This document shows positions 53,241 through 62,769 of a stretch of DNA of 64,000 nt, one piece after another (position 1 is the stretch's first letter; every line of letters starts with the position of its first letter). The notes under the pieces were generated by a model that had not been told where the DNA came from, did not search any database, and was given only the letters and a program-made list of their open reading frames with translations. The position numbers were made by a program, and so were the translations under genes. Source of the DNA: Chitinophagaceae bacterium (GTDB taxonomy: Bacteria; Bacteroidota; Bacteroidia; Chitinophagales; Chitinophagaceae); contig JADKAJ010000002.1 in NCBI GenBank assembly GCA_016719165.1, positions 124,001 through 188,000 of the forward strand, read 5' to 3'.

Positions 53241-54620
53241 CTTATTACGAACTCTCTGCAAGAATTTTTCAATAGCCCTTCTTACATCCGTAGCTGATGC
53301 CTGGTGATTATTGACCAATGTTGAAAATATCAGCAGCTTTCCTTTCTTAGTGTACAAGAAACCACTGAAAGCAACAACACCGCTAAGTGTGCCGGTCTTA
53401 GCATAGATATAACCATTGTCTTTTTTATAATAACTGCTGATGGTTCCTTCACCACCAGTAGGAAAGATAACCTTGATACGATCCATCCCAAATTCATTTT
53501 TCATTTTATTTAAGATGGCAATAAAATCCTGAGGTGTAAATAAATTATAGCGGCTTAAACCAGAACCATCTACCCATCTTGGTTTTTGCGGCAGGTCTTT
53601 GAAATCGGATTTGAGAATCGTATCAATGAGCTTAGCATCATTCATCACTCCCAGCCTTTCATTGCTAACCATCAGCAAAGATTGCTCCGCAAAAAAATTA
53701 TCGCTGCGGTGCATCATAGGTTTGAGCAATGAATCGGTGGGTTGGGAGTTGATCTTTTTCAGGCTATTTGTAAACCCATGACCAGGAATTAATATTTTTT
53801 TCAGTTCTATTTTATTGATTTCCTTAAAAATTGTATCCTTTATTAGTTCCAATGCAGATTGAACCCTGTTAGTAACAAATGGAATTGTAATTGTTCTCTT
53901 TTTTTCTACTCCCAGCGTTATAGTATAATAATTTTTATCAATACTTCTCGTAACTGAAAAGGTCCTGGCTTTTTCATTATCAGAAAATGATACTTCCCAA
54001 TTAGTTTCAGGACTTGAATAAACCAACGGAGGTTTATTGGTCTCATTTACTTCCTGCGTCCACTCAAGAATATTCCCGTATACCGGCAGCGGACTTCTTT
54101 CGGCCATATAACTTTGGTCATAATCATTCCATGACCAGCCAGAACCCAAGGCTTCATCTTGCCAATTATCATCATTGATATAAATTTGTCTCTTTTCTTT
54201 TTTAAGCAGATTAATCAGCGGCTGAATTTTGAATTCAGGGTGAAGCAGTGTAGGATCACCAGTAGGAGTAATTAATATTGCAGTATCATTTTCCAATACC
54301 AATGCAGCCACCAAACTATCCCCCAGATATTTCATCGCTGCATAACAGGTTGGTATCTTGGTATTGCTGGCCGGTACAAAGTATTTATCGGCCTGGTAAT
54401 TGTAGAGGTATTTATTGGCTGACGGGTCGAAAATACTGATGCCGACATGGGCGGCTTGCAGGGCTTTTGTATTAAGAACATCTGCACGGGCAGATTTTGA
54501 TATTTGTTTTTCTATAGAACAGGAAGATAAAAGAATAATGAATGATGAATTGAAAATGATGAATTGCTTAATACATTTAAATAATCTCTTTTTCCCTGTA
54601 ATACTGAATTCATAACTCAT
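53235..54620 (-). CDS. dacB: D-alanyl-D-alanine carboxypeptidase/endopeptidase, PBP4 (S13) type
   Basis: A 461-residue lipoprotein-type class C penicillin-binding protein: lipobox L-L-S-S-C (Cys34), S85-N-T-K88 (S-x-x-K), S306-D-N308 (S-x-N) and K408-T-G410, all in order. PBP4 cuts cross-links or removes terminal D-Ala in the periplasm. Length is close to the E. coli enzyme. The stop lies inside the repeat at 53175-53240; it is convergent to mutL. It is 10 nt downstream of the oxidoreductase gene, which reads the same way. Confidence 0.94.
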   Translation of the reverse strand: MSYEFSITGKKRLFKCIKQFIIFNSSFIILLSSCSIEKQISKSARADVLNTKALQAAHVGISIFDPSANKYLYNYQADKYFVPASNTKIPTCYAAMKYLGDSLVAALVLENDTAILITPTGDPTLLHPEFKIQPLINLLKKEKRQIYINDDNWQDEALGSGWSWNDYDQSYMAERSPLPVYGNILEWTQEVNETNKPPLVYSSPETNWEVSFSDNEKARTFSVTRSIDKNYYTITLGVEKKRTITIPFVTNRVQSALELIKDTIFKEINKIELKKILIPGHGFTNSLKKINSQPTDSLLKPMMHRSDNFFAEQSLLMVSNERLGVMNDAKLIDTILKSDFKDLPQKPRWVDGSGLSRYNLFTPQDFIAILNKMKNEFGMDRIKVIFPTGGEGTISSYYKKDNGYIYAKTGTLSGVVAFSGFLYTKKGKLLIFSTLVNNHQASATDVRRAIEKFLQRVRNKY

Positions 54621-54630
54621 AATTCATAAA

Positions 54631-55677
54631 TTATAATGAAACAATTTTACCAGAAGCAAAACTCTCCAACGCTGCCTCAATAATCCGCATATTCTTTATA
54701 CCGTCCGCAGCCGGAACCGGGTTAGGACCCTGCCCTGTCAAAGCTTTATATACATCATCATAATAACCCATATAGTTGCCGGGAGAGGAAGTTGTCTCTT
54801 TTCTTATTACTTCACCGTTTATTTCCGTATGCAACAAACCATCCGGTTTTGCAGGAGCAGGACACCAGTTTTCCAATGAAGGCTTGACTCCGGACTGCAG
54901 TTGTTGTTCCTGCATATCAGACCGGTGCTGCAAAAAACTTCCCTTCATACCATGCAGGGTATAAGCATATGTTGTTTCTCTTGCAATGCAGGTTGCCTTT
55001 AATCGTACTCTTAGCTTACCATAATAAAAAAGTATTTCGAAGTAATCCGGCGCAATTACATCTTCCCGCATCTTCCATATATCGGCAAAAACAGCTTTGG
55101 GAAAGCCAAATAGCTGTATGGCCTGGTCCACCAAATGCGGTGACAGGTCAAATAAAATACCGGCACCGGGCATATCCCCTTCTTTATGCTGTTTACCACC
55201 AAAGGTTGGACGGTAGCGATCATATCTTATCTCCGCTTCTCTTAATTCTCCCAATAAATCTTGTTCAATAACATTTTTTACTGCACGGTAATCTCCATCA
55301 TACCGGCGATTTTGATATACACTGATGAACAATTTATTTTTGACAGCCAATGCAGATAATTCCTCTGCCTCTTTCACCGTCACCGCAAATGGCTTTTCTA
55401 TCACCAGGTGTTTGCCAGCCTGCAATACTATTTTTGCCTGTTCAAAATGCAAATGGGTGGGAGTATTCACCACGATAAGCTGTAAATCAGTATCAGCACA
55501 TAACTCTTCCACTGAACGATACAATTTTGCATCCGGATATCTTTCTTTTGAATCATGGTTGTGCCTTTCTACTATCGCCGATAACTCATAACCCGGATGA
55601 GCCTGAATAAAAGGAGCATGGAATAATTTTCCACTCATACCATAGGAACAAATACCGGTGCGAATAAATGAAGCCAT
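54631..55677 (-). CDS. Gfo/Idh/MocA family oxidoreductase
   Basis: A 348-residue NAD(P)-dependent sugar-type oxidoreductase. The N-terminal Rossmann part starts R-T-G-I-C-S-Y-G-M-S-G-K-L-F-H-A, and contains the family E-K-P-F-A-V-T motif near 95-101 (catalytic Lys) and the D-L-S-P-H-L-V-D-Q-A block near 178-187, whose His is the usual catalytic residue. The substrate is likely a sugar, inositol or sugar-acid but is not evident. It reads toward dacB and is 57 nt after the ureohydrolase-like gene. Confidence 0.93.
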   Translation of the reverse strand: MASFIRTGICSYGMSGKLFHAPFIQAHPGYELSAIVERHNHDSKERYPDAKLYRSVEELCADTDLQLIVVNTPTHLHFEQAKIVLQAGKHLVIEKPFAVTVKEAEELSALAVKNKLFISVYQNRRYDGDYRAVKNVIEQDLLGELREAEIRYDRYRPTFGGKQHKEGDMPGAGILFDLSPHLVDQAIQLFGFPKAVFADIWKMREDVIAPDYFEILFYYGKLRVRLKATCIARETTYAYTLHGMKGSFLQHRSDMQEQQLQSGVKPSLENWCPAPAKPDGLLHTEINGEVIRKETTSSPGNYMGYYDDVYKALTGQGPNPVPAADGIKNMRIIEAALESFASGKIVSL

Positions 55678-55734
55678 TATGAATAATTTTGAAATATTTC
55701 CATTTGCACATTATCAAATTTGCAAATCTGCTCA

Positions 55735-56871
55735 TCATCCTCTCTCTTGTGCTCTCAACCACCTTTCAGGTATTTCATTACTGCTGGCCATCAGGTAATC
55801 CTTATAGCTGCAGGCAATGAATTTTTTATCGGGCAATTGCATCCACCACCTTCCGGTCTTTTTGCTTTGTAAGAATATGGTATCCACTTCTGCAAAAGCC
55901 ATATGGTATTCGTTGAAGGAATCTTTTTCATCCAATGCCGCTTCTCTTTTGCCACGGCTGCGGCCATCCAGTACATACCAGAGCATATGACTGATCTGTT
56001 TAGCAGTCAGCTCATGTTTATCATGCTGGGCATCATAGCCATAAACGCCAATACTGTTTATATTAGGGCTCATCCCTGCATAACGCATCAGTACACAGGC
56101 TTCTTCCCCATTAAGCCCATTAGGAGAAATTGTATTGGCCGGGGCATAAGTATTGGCAATCGCTGTTATATCAAAACTGAACATATTACTGTTGCGGATC
56201 ACTGGTTCCATTTCATCAATACTCTCTTTCACACTACCCACCCGGTAGCAATCAAACCGAAGTTTATCCAATGTTTCCAGCATGCGGGGATGCACATAAT
56301 AACTCTGGAAACCGATATGATTATAATGCCTGAGAAAATTGGGCTCACCTGTCAGCATTTCCATCAAAAAATTTTCATGACGGAAGGGGGAATCAAGGTT
56401 CAGGTCAATCACTGCATCCACACAACTTGCTTCAATGGTTCTTTTGGTTTCTGCGTACGCATAGTACTGCGACAAGGTCAGGTCATGTGAACCACCGAGA
56501 ATGATAACCGTCTTGCCATCACCCATCAACTCCTGAACCACTGTTTTTAATGCAGCATAAGAATCTGTAAATAGTGACCCCGCCTTTATATTTCCCACAT
56601 CAGCAATCTTAATATCCTGGTGCCAGTAATACAAATTATAAAAGTGCCGGCGAACCTTATCCGGTGCTTCGCTGTGGCCATGTATTAGTCCACTGCCCCG
56701 CTGTTCACCACATCCGACAATCACCAGTTGAACTTCATCAAGATCAGGAAATTCATCATCATAAACAGCAATTACTTTACCAAGCTGCCCGTCCTTATAG
56801 CCTTCGTCATGAGAGATAGCAGAAAGGCTGACAGGAGAAAGAAAATCGGATATATTGAGATGGTCTGACAT
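55735..56871 (-). CDS. Arginase/formimidoylglutamase-fold protein with degenerate metal site
   Basis: About 378 residues from ATG 56871; a longer frame to 56940 exists but adds non-conserved residues. Arginase-like blocks are visible: I-V-G-C-G-E-Q-R-G-S-G near 53, G-G-S-H-D near 126-130, and V-I-D-L-N-L-D-S near 150. The metal ligands D-A-H-x-D and S-F-D-x-D-x-x-D-P of active enzymes read D-L-N-L-D and S-F-D-I-T-A-I here, so the dimanganese site looks lost. Formimidoylglutamase or agmatinase activity is therefore doubtful. It is divergent from pheS. Confidence 0.85.
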   Translation of the reverse strand: MSDHLNISDFLSPVSLSAISHDEGYKDGQLGKVIAVYDDEFPDLDEVQLVIVGCGEQRGSGLIHGHSEAPDKVRRHFYNLYYWHQDIKIADVGNIKAGSLFTDSYAALKTVVQELMGDGKTVIILGGSHDLTLSQYYAYAETKRTIEASCVDAVIDLNLDSPFRHENFLMEMLTGEPNFLRHYNHIGFQSYYVHPRMLETLDKLRFDCYRVGSVKESIDEMEPVIRNSNMFSFDITAIANTYAPANTISPNGLNGEEACVLMRYAGMSPNINSIGVYGYDAQHDKHELTAKQISHMLWYVLDGRSRGKREAALDEKDSFNEYHMAFAEVDTIFLQSKKTGRWWMQLPDKKFIACSYKDYLMASSNEIPERWLRAQERG

Positions 56872-56972
56872 ATATGCAAGATAATGGAAAATAGAAAGAG
56901 GGAAATATGGAGTAATGGCAAAACGAGGTCCATCGGTCACTTTCAGTCTTATAATCGCTACGGGCCATTCCT

Positions 56973-56980
56973 TATCTTTG
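56973..56980 (+). promoter_or_regulatory. -7 promoter box of pheS (TATCTTTG)
   Basis: Perfect TAnnTTTG match, 7 nt before the pheS ATG at 56988, so transcription would begin at or within a few bases of the start codon. This suggests a leaderless or near-leaderless mRNA. No -33 was recognised. Confidence 0.6.
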
Positions 56981-56987
56981 CACCCTT

Positions 56988-58016
56988 ATGGAACAACTGT
57001 TGAAGCAAATCGAGGGCTACAAAAAAGACATCACTTCTTTTTCTGCCACTGATGATAAACAAGTGGAAGAATTCCGCATTAAATACCTCGGTACTAAAGG
57101 TATTGTGAAAGCTATTATGAGTGAGATGAAAAATGTAGCTCCTGAAAAGAAAAAAGAAGCGGGTCAACTGCTGAATGAGTTTAAACAATGCGTTGAGGCC
57201 AGGTTTGCTGAACTGAAAGAAGCAACGTCAAACACCGAACATCAAACATCGAACATCGATTTAAGCTTGCCCGGCGATGAACTACCGCTTGGCTCCCGCC
57301 ATCCCGTTACTTTAATGCGCAACAGGATTGTTTCAATTTTCCAGCGCCTCGGTTTTGCAGTGGCAGAAGGGCCTGAAATTGAAGATGACTGGCACAATTT
57401 CGGTGCATTGAATTTACCGGAACATCACCCTGCCAGAGATATGCAGGATACTTTTTACATTCAGCAAAACCCGGATTGGGTGCTGCGTACACATACCAGC
57501 AGTGTGCAGATAAGAGAAATGGAAAAAGGCAAACTGCCCATCCGGATGCTTATGCCGGGCCGGGTGTACAGGAATGAGACTGTTAGTGCCCGAAGTCATT
57601 GTTTCTTTCACCAGGTAGAGGGTTTATATATTGATGAGAATGTTTCCTTCGCTGACCTGAAGCAAACCCTTTATTTCTTTGTCAAGGAAATGTATGGCAA
57701 AGAAGTGAAAGTCCGTTTTCGCCCTTCTTATTTTCCGTTCACAGAACCAAGTGCTGAAATGGATGTGACCTGTTTTATTTGCGGTGGTGGTGGATGTAAT
57801 ATTTGTAAGAAAACCGGTTGGGTGGAAATACTTGGTTGCGGGATGGTTCATCCGAATGTATTATCAAATTGCGGGATAGACCCCAACAAATACACCGGTT
57901 TCGCTTTTGGTATGGGTATCGAACGTCCGGCTATGCTGAAGTATGGCGTTAATGACCTGCGCCTGTTCAGCGAAAATGATGTGCGGTTTCTGAGGCAGTT
58001 TACTTCTGCTATTTAG
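56988..58016 (+). CDS. pheS: Phenylalanine--tRNA ligase alpha subunit
   Basis: A 342-residue class II aminoacyl-tRNA synthetase alpha subunit. It has the N-terminal coiled-coil (about 1-85), then motif regions H-P-A-R-D-M-Q-D-T-F near 144, R-T-H-T-S-S near 165, V-Y-R-N-E near 191, motif 3 with G-M-G-I-E-R near 318, and the C-x-x-C-G-G-x-G-C segment near 260. Length fits. It charges tRNA-Phe together with PheT, whose gene is not in the window. It overlaps the convergent gene at 58009 by 8 nt. Confidence 0.97.
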   Translation: MEQLLKQIEGYKKDITSFSATDDKQVEEFRIKYLGTKGIVKAIMSEMKNVAPEKKKEAGQLLNEFKQCVEARFAELKEATSNTEHQTSNIDLSLPGDELPLGSRHPVTLMRNRIVSIFQRLGFAVAEGPEIEDDWHNFGALNLPEHHPARDMQDTFYIQQNPDWVLRTHTSSVQIREMEKGKLPIRMLMPGRVYRNETVSARSHCFFHQVEGLYIDENVSFADLKQTLYFFVKEMYGKEVKVRFRPSYFPFTEPSAEMDVTCFICGGGGCNICKKTGWVEILGCGMVHPNVLSNCGIDPNKYTGFAFGMGIERPAMLKYGVNDLRLFSENDVRFLRQFTSAI

Positions 58017-58911
58017 CCAGCATATTATTTTTCCAGCGGAAATTATATTTTGCACCCACTTCTACGCTGCTGTAAGCGAAATCCTTCAAACCTTGCTGGA
58101 AACCCAGTAGAAAAGTAGTTCTGTGCAATTTTTTTTCCATATTAGCCCGGAAAACAAAAGGATCATCTCCTATGTTTTGCAGGTAGCCCATGTATCCTGC
58201 AATATAAGTCTGAAGTCTCAGCGATTTTTTATTCCACTCCAATCCGCTACCGACTAATAAAGCATCATTCTGGTTATGGTGATCTGATTTTATCTGCCAT
58301 ACATAAAACCCCATCATTGCTATCCATTTTACTGAAGAATTTTTGATAGGCTTTCCCATCGAAATATCAAAATAATAACCAGGCCCATCAGTATACCTGG
58401 CAGCACCAAAATCGCTCCCGGAAGGAAACCGAAAACCAATCCTCAATGCGAGTTGAATAGATTCCCGCCATTTTTTTAACAACTGAAAGGTTGTATTAAG
58501 ATGAATGTCGCCGGGAGTGGAATGGTCGTTGTAGTATGGGGAAAATACATGTCTTTTTTCTTTTATAGCAGTACTCATAGTATAGTGTTCATAGGGCACC
58601 CACATAAGATCAATTGAAACAAGTTCTTTTACCACGCTGCAATTCGCAAACACAGAAAGATTCTGTGTATTATCTCCATTTGAAAAATGAAGATTCCCCG
58701 TAACACCAACAGCAAAACTGCTGTCTGCACTTCCATTACCAATGCGTGGAACAGGTAATGAATTAGGACCCTGAAAACCAGGCTGTGTGATCATATAACG
58801 AGACCAATGACTAAAACCATCCCAATTGACCACCTGTGCCCAGCGTTCAAATGTCTGACCATAACCTGCTAAAAAAAAGCAGGAAAATAAAATGGCAATA
58901 CAGGCTCTCAT
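58009..58911 (-). CDS. Outer-membrane beta-barrel protein, function unknown
   Basis: A 300-residue exported protein with a Sec signal (about 1-18, ending G-Y-G-Q) and many alternating amphipathic strands with aromatic ends (for example Y-Y-F-D-I-S-M-G, F-Y-V-W-Q-I-K, L-R-L-Q-T-Y-I-A-G-Y) typical of a barrel of about twelve strands. It ends M-L-A-K rather than a C-terminal aromatic residue. The 3' end overlaps pheS by 8 nt on the opposite strand. No family recognised. Confidence 0.75.
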   Translation of the reverse strand: MRACIAILFSCFFLAGYGQTFERWAQVVNWDGFSHWSRYMITQPGFQGPNSLPVPRIGNGSADSSFAVGVTGNLHFSNGDNTQNLSVFANCSVVKELVSIDLMWVPYEHYTMSTAIKEKRHVFSPYYNDHSTPGDIHLNTTFQLLKKWRESIQLALRIGFRFPSGSDFGAARYTDGPGYYFDISMGKPIKNSSVKWIAMMGFYVWQIKSDHHNQNDALLVGSGLEWNKKSLRLQTYIAGYMGYLQNIGDDPFVFRANMEKKLHRTTFLLGFQQGLKDFAYSSVEVGAKYNFRWKNNMLAK

Positions 58912-58981
58912 TAGCAGTATTTAAAACAAGTTTTTATACGTTGCCACAGCATACAATATCCATAAAATACTGAAGAGTATT

Positions 58982-59560
58982 CTAATTCTTTGTGGATTGA
59001 ATTCTTTTGTAACAGAAAAAAGCAGCTGCCAGGAATGCAATAATAGCGATATAGAACCACGGAGTAAACTCAACAGCAATGGTCACTCCATCTTTCCCTC
59101 CCAACAACTCCTTTTTGATATCGCTTTTGATATCCATCATCAGCCCGATCATCGCAGCCGCAGATAATGCACCTGTCAGCATTCCACCAAAACCACCTGC
59201 TCTGTGATTAAGTAGTGATACCACAAAACCTCCAATACCCAATACCAATGCTGCCAATGCAAACATATTAGGGTCCTTTTTATCACCTTTGCTCTCTGCT
59301 TTATTGCCGGTACTATTCTCAAAATTGCCCATTAGTGAATTATTACCCCCGGGACTTTTAATATGAAAACCCGTGGCCAGCTCTATCCCGCTGATCTTTT
59401 GCAATGACATATTATTACACTTAATATCCAGAAAGGGCATAAAGAATAATAACACCCCGACAGCAAAACTGACAGAAGATGGAATCTTTGTGCCAAATAA
59501 GCCCGGTGCTGCCGGAGCAGGGGTATACGAAGCTGAAGAAGCAGGTTGGTTGGTATCCAT
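58982..59560 (-). CDS. Small membrane protein, four helices
   Basis: A 192-residue protein with a Pro/Ala/Ser-rich, probably cytoplasmic, N terminus (about 1-25) and four hydrophobic stretches: about 27-44, 92-112, 116-142 and 160-188. A conserved-looking K-C-N-N-M-S-L-Q-K-I-S-G segment follows the first helix. It resembles the small zinc-ribbon-free membrane proteins of Bacteroidota with no known role. It precedes the gene at 58009 by 70 nt and reads the same way. Confidence 0.7.
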   Translation of the reverse strand: MDTNQPASSASYTPAPAAPGLFGTKIPSSVSFAVGVLLFFMPFLDIKCNNMSLQKISGIELATGFHIKSPGGNNSLMGNFENSTGNKAESKGDKKDPNMFALAALVLGIGGFVVSLLNHRAGGFGGMLTGALSAAAMIGLMMDIKSDIKKELLGGKDGVTIAVEFTPWFYIAIIAFLAAAFFCYKRIQSTKN

Positions 59561-59651
59561 AAATAAAATTTGCTTTAAGGTATGAGAAACTTACCACAAA
59601 TAGAACTACAAAAATCCACAACCAATATCTTTACAGCTATAATCTTTCTGT

Positions 59652-60500
59652 ATGAACATTAACAGTATTTGTGTTTGTGGGGCAGGTACCATGGGGAGCG
59701 GTATTGCACAGGCAGCAGCGCAAGCGGGGTTTGCTACCATTTTATATGAGCTGAATACAACGATACTTGAAAAAGCAAGAGCCGGCATTGAAAATAGCCT
59801 TCTTACCCTTACAGCGAAAGGAAAGATAAATGCAGCGGAAAAAGAAAGAATTTTTAAACGTATTCATTTTACAGATGATATACAAACCTGCCTGGCTGAT
59901 GTTTTTATTGAGGCCATTATTGAAAAGCCATCCGCAAAGATTGCTTTATTCAATCAGCTGGCTGAATTGAATCACAGTGAATGTATTTTTGCCAGTAATA
60001 CTTCCTCCCTTTCTATTACCCATATAGCTGAAAAAATACAGCACCCGGAAAGGGTAATTGGTATGCACTTCTTTAACCCGGCCACAATCATGAAACTGGT
60101 GGAAATTGTAAATACAAACTTTACTAACCGGCAAACAACTGAAACCATTATCGAACTGTCCAAACAGATGGGGAAAACCCCAGTACTATGCAAAGACTCA
60201 CCCGGTTTTATTGTGAACAGGGTGGCAAGGCCTTATTATATCGAATCGTTGCGATTAGCAGAAGAAGGGGTTTCTGAGTTTGCCCAAATAGATCTCCTGA
60301 TGGAAGCTACCGGGTTTAAAATGGGGCCGTTCAGATTGATGGATTTAATCGGCAATGATGTGAACTATGCAGTTAGTTGCTCAGTTTATGAACAAATGAA
60401 TAATCCCGAAAGATTGAAACCTTCTTATATCCAGGATGAAAAAGTGAGAGAAGGTAAATTAGGTAAAAAAACCAGAGAAGGATATTATAAATATAACTGA
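59652..60500 (+). CDS. 3-hydroxyacyl-CoA (3-hydroxybutyryl-CoA) dehydrogenase
   Basis: A 282-residue NAD-dependent dehydrogenase of beta-oxidation or butyrate-type metabolism. The Rossmann glycines C-G-A-G-T-M-G-S-G are at 9-16, S-N-T-S-S-L-S-I-T lies near 116, and the catalytic His is in M-H-F-F-N-P near 139 followed by K-L-V-E-I-V. The C-terminal helical domain holds P-G-F-I-V-N-R-V near 183. Length fits the short (single-domain pair) type such as Hbd. It lies 66 nt before the epimerase-like gene on the same strand. Confidence 0.94.
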   Translation: MNINSICVCGAGTMGSGIAQAAAQAGFATILYELNTTILEKARAGIENSLLTLTAKGKINAAEKERIFKRIHFTDDIQTCLADVFIEAIIEKPSAKIALFNQLAELNHSECIFASNTSSLSITHIAEKIQHPERVIGMHFFNPATIMKLVEIVNTNFTNRQTTETIIELSKQMGKTPVLCKDSPGFIVNRVARPYYIESLRLAEEGVSEFAQIDLLMEATGFKMGPFRLMDLIGNDVNYAVSCSVYEQMNNPERLKPSYIQDEKVREGKLGKKTREGYYKYN

Positions 60501-60565
60501 CCAGTTAATAAGTCCGGCTATCGGCAAACAGGTTAACAAGAAGTATCTTCGCCACTTATTAATTT

Positions 60566-61576
60566 ATGAATTTGCCAGCAAAAATTCTCATTACAGGCGG
60601 TACCGGTTTTCTCGGTTCTTATATCATCAAACAACTGGTGGAAAAAAATTATGCTGTACGAGCCATCCGGCGGGGCAATAAGCTACCCACCTGGATATCC
60701 AAAGAAATAACGGACAAAGTTGAATGGGTGGAAGGAGATATCCTCGATGTAGTAGCATTACAGGATGCGATGGAAGGTGTTGACACTGTAATTCATTCTG
60801 CTGCCATAGTTTCATTCCTGAGAAAAGACCGGGAACAGATGTACCAGGTAAATGTAGAAGGAACTGCAAATGTGGTAAATATGGCACTAGAGAAAAATGT
60901 GAGCCGGTTAGTGCATATAAGTTCCGTAGCGGCATTAGGAAGAACAGCCGGTGGTGGTCATGTAAATGAAGAAAAGAAATGGGAAGAGAGTAAAGTGAAT
61001 ACACATTATGCCAAGAGTAAGTTCAAAGCAGAGCTGCATGTGTGGAGAGGTGTAAGTGAAGGCCTGGATGCAGTGATCCTGAACCCAAGTACCATACTGG
61101 GCTTTGGTGACTGGCATAGTAGCAGTTGTGCCATTTTCAAACAGGTGTATGAAGGATTCAACTGGTACACTCCGGGTATCAATGGTTTTGTAGATGTAGA
61201 GGATGTGGCAAAAGCAGTCATACATTGTATGGAAAGTGATATATCTGAACAGCGATTTATCATCAATGGTGACACCTGGCCTTTTAAAAAATTACAGGAT
61301 ACAATTGCTGATAATTTTAAGAAAAAAAGACCCGGCAGAAAAACAACTCCCTTTTTATTAGCTATCGCCTGGCGTTTAGAAAAAGTAAAGTCACTTTTAA
61401 CCGGTAAAAAACCACTTTTAACCAAAGAGAGTGCAAGAGTGGCGCAAAGCCAGACTTTTTTTGAAAATGATAAAATACTAAAGGCCCTTCCGGGATTTTC
61501 CTTTACCCCACTTGAAGAAACCATAGAAAATGCCTGTAAAAAATACCTTGGCACTATTAATGCCGTGCAACCTTAG
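60566..61576 (+). CDS. NAD-dependent epimerase/dehydratase family (3-beta-HSD/flavanone-reductase-like)
   Basis: A 336-residue extended short-chain dehydrogenase. The Rossmann motif is T-G-G-T-G-F-L-G at 10-17, the active site is S120 and Y148-x-x-x-K152 (H-Y-A-K-S-K), with N-P-S-T-I-L-G-F-G following. Members act on sugar nucleotides, steroids, dihydroflavonols or aldehydes; the substrate is unknown. It follows the hydroxyacyl-CoA dehydrogenase gene by 66 nt. Confidence 0.92.
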   Translation: MNLPAKILITGGTGFLGSYIIKQLVEKNYAVRAIRRGNKLPTWISKEITDKVEWVEGDILDVVALQDAMEGVDTVIHSAAIVSFLRKDREQMYQVNVEGTANVVNMALEKNVSRLVHISSVAALGRTAGGGHVNEEKKWEESKVNTHYAKSKFKAELHVWRGVSEGLDAVILNPSTILGFGDWHSSSCAIFKQVYEGFNWYTPGINGFVDVEDVAKAVIHCMESDISEQRFIINGDTWPFKKLQDTIADNFKKKRPGRKTTPFLLAIAWRLEKVKSLLTGKKPLLTKESARVAQSQTFFENDKILKALPGFSFTPLEETIENACKKYLGTINAVQP

Positions 61577-61614
61577 CTATCCGGTCATTATCTTTAATCC
61601 GCAATCTTGATGCT

Positions 61615-62736
61615 ATGCAAAATCTTCGTTTTGTTTTTATCAGCCTTTTATCATTTTTCACAATTACTGCAACTGCTCAATTTGTTGTTACAGGTACAGT
61701 ACTTGACTCCGCCACCCGTGAACCCTTATCAAATGCATCCGTTTTCTGCCAGAATACAACCCTGGGTACCGTGACCCAAAAAAATGGGGAGTTTTCACTC
61801 TCTCTAAAATCCGGAGGTTACGACCTGATCTTCAGTTATACGGGTTACCAAACTCAAACGATCCGCATCAGTGATAACAATAAACTGGAAATACTGCTGG
61901 TAAAAGAGGATAAAAGTCTTGGCGAGGTGGTATTGAAAAGCAGTTTTGAGGTAGCTGACGGCTGGGAGAAATATGGTGATTTTTTTATTAAGAATTTTAT
62001 TGGTTCTACTCCCAATGCATCAAAATGTGTCCTTACCAATCCAGAGGTTTTAAAATTCTTCTTCTATAAAAAAACAAACCGGCTGAAAGTAATGGCGACT
62101 GATGCTCTTCTCATCAGCAATAATGCATTAGGATATCAGCTTCGCTACCAGCTTGACTCGTTTGTTTATTTCTATAATACTGACATTAATCTATATCGCG
62201 GATATTGTCTTTTTTCTGAAATGGAAGGAACTGATAGTTTAAAAAATTTATGGAGCAAGGCAAGAGTAAATACCTATGAGGGCTCCAGGCTTCACTTTAT
62301 GCATAGCTATTATGACAGCACGCTGCTGGAGGAGGGATGGATCGTTGACCTGCTGGATGAAAACAATGATAAAAAGTTTATTAAAGTCAAAAATGTCTAC
62401 GATACCGCTTATTATAATTATGTACAGAATATGACCGACAGTATTGGAGAAGATAGTGTGGTACACACTATAACCACCGGGCCGGCTGAAGTAGAAATAT
62501 ATTACCCGAGAAAGATTAGTATCACTTACACCAAAAAAAGTCCTGAAAAACAATATTTGGCTAAAATGAAACTACCGAAAAGCGTACCCTACCAGATATC
62601 TTATATAGATATTAAAAACTGGATAACAATTACAGAAAACGGGTATTACTATGAGCAGAAAGACTGGATCAACCAGGGTTACTGGAGTTGGAAGAATCTT
62701 GCCGATCTGCTGCCCTATGATTATTTACCGGATTGA
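61615..62736 (+). CDS. Exported protein with carboxypeptidase-regulatory-like domain
   Basis: A 373-residue exported protein (signal about 1-21, ending T-A-Q). The first 80 or so mature residues form a carboxypeptidase-D-regulatory-like beta-sandwich (V-T-G-T-V-L-D-S-A-T-R-E-P-L-S-N-A-S), the same domain found at the front of SusC. The remainder is unlike any family I can name; it has many aromatic residues (Y, W, F). A TonB-independent surface or periplasmic role is possible. It follows the epimerase-like gene by 38 nt. Confidence 0.82.
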   Translation: MQNLRFVFISLLSFFTITATAQFVVTGTVLDSATREPLSNASVFCQNTTLGTVTQKNGEFSLSLKSGGYDLIFSYTGYQTQTIRISDNNKLEILLVKEDKSLGEVVLKSSFEVADGWEKYGDFFIKNFIGSTPNASKCVLTNPEVLKFFFYKKTNRLKVMATDALLISNNALGYQLRYQLDSFVYFYNTDINLYRGYCLFSEMEGTDSLKNLWSKARVNTYEGSRLHFMHSYYDSTLLEEGWIVDLLDENNDKKFIKVKNVYDTAYYNYVQNMTDSIGEDSVVHTITTGPAEVEIYYPRKISITYTKKSPEKQYLAKMKLPKSVPYQISYIDIKNWITITENGYYYEQKDWINQGYWSWKNLADLLPYDYLPD

Positions 62737-62769
62737 AGAAGACATTACTAAGATTAGAGGTCATTGCTA

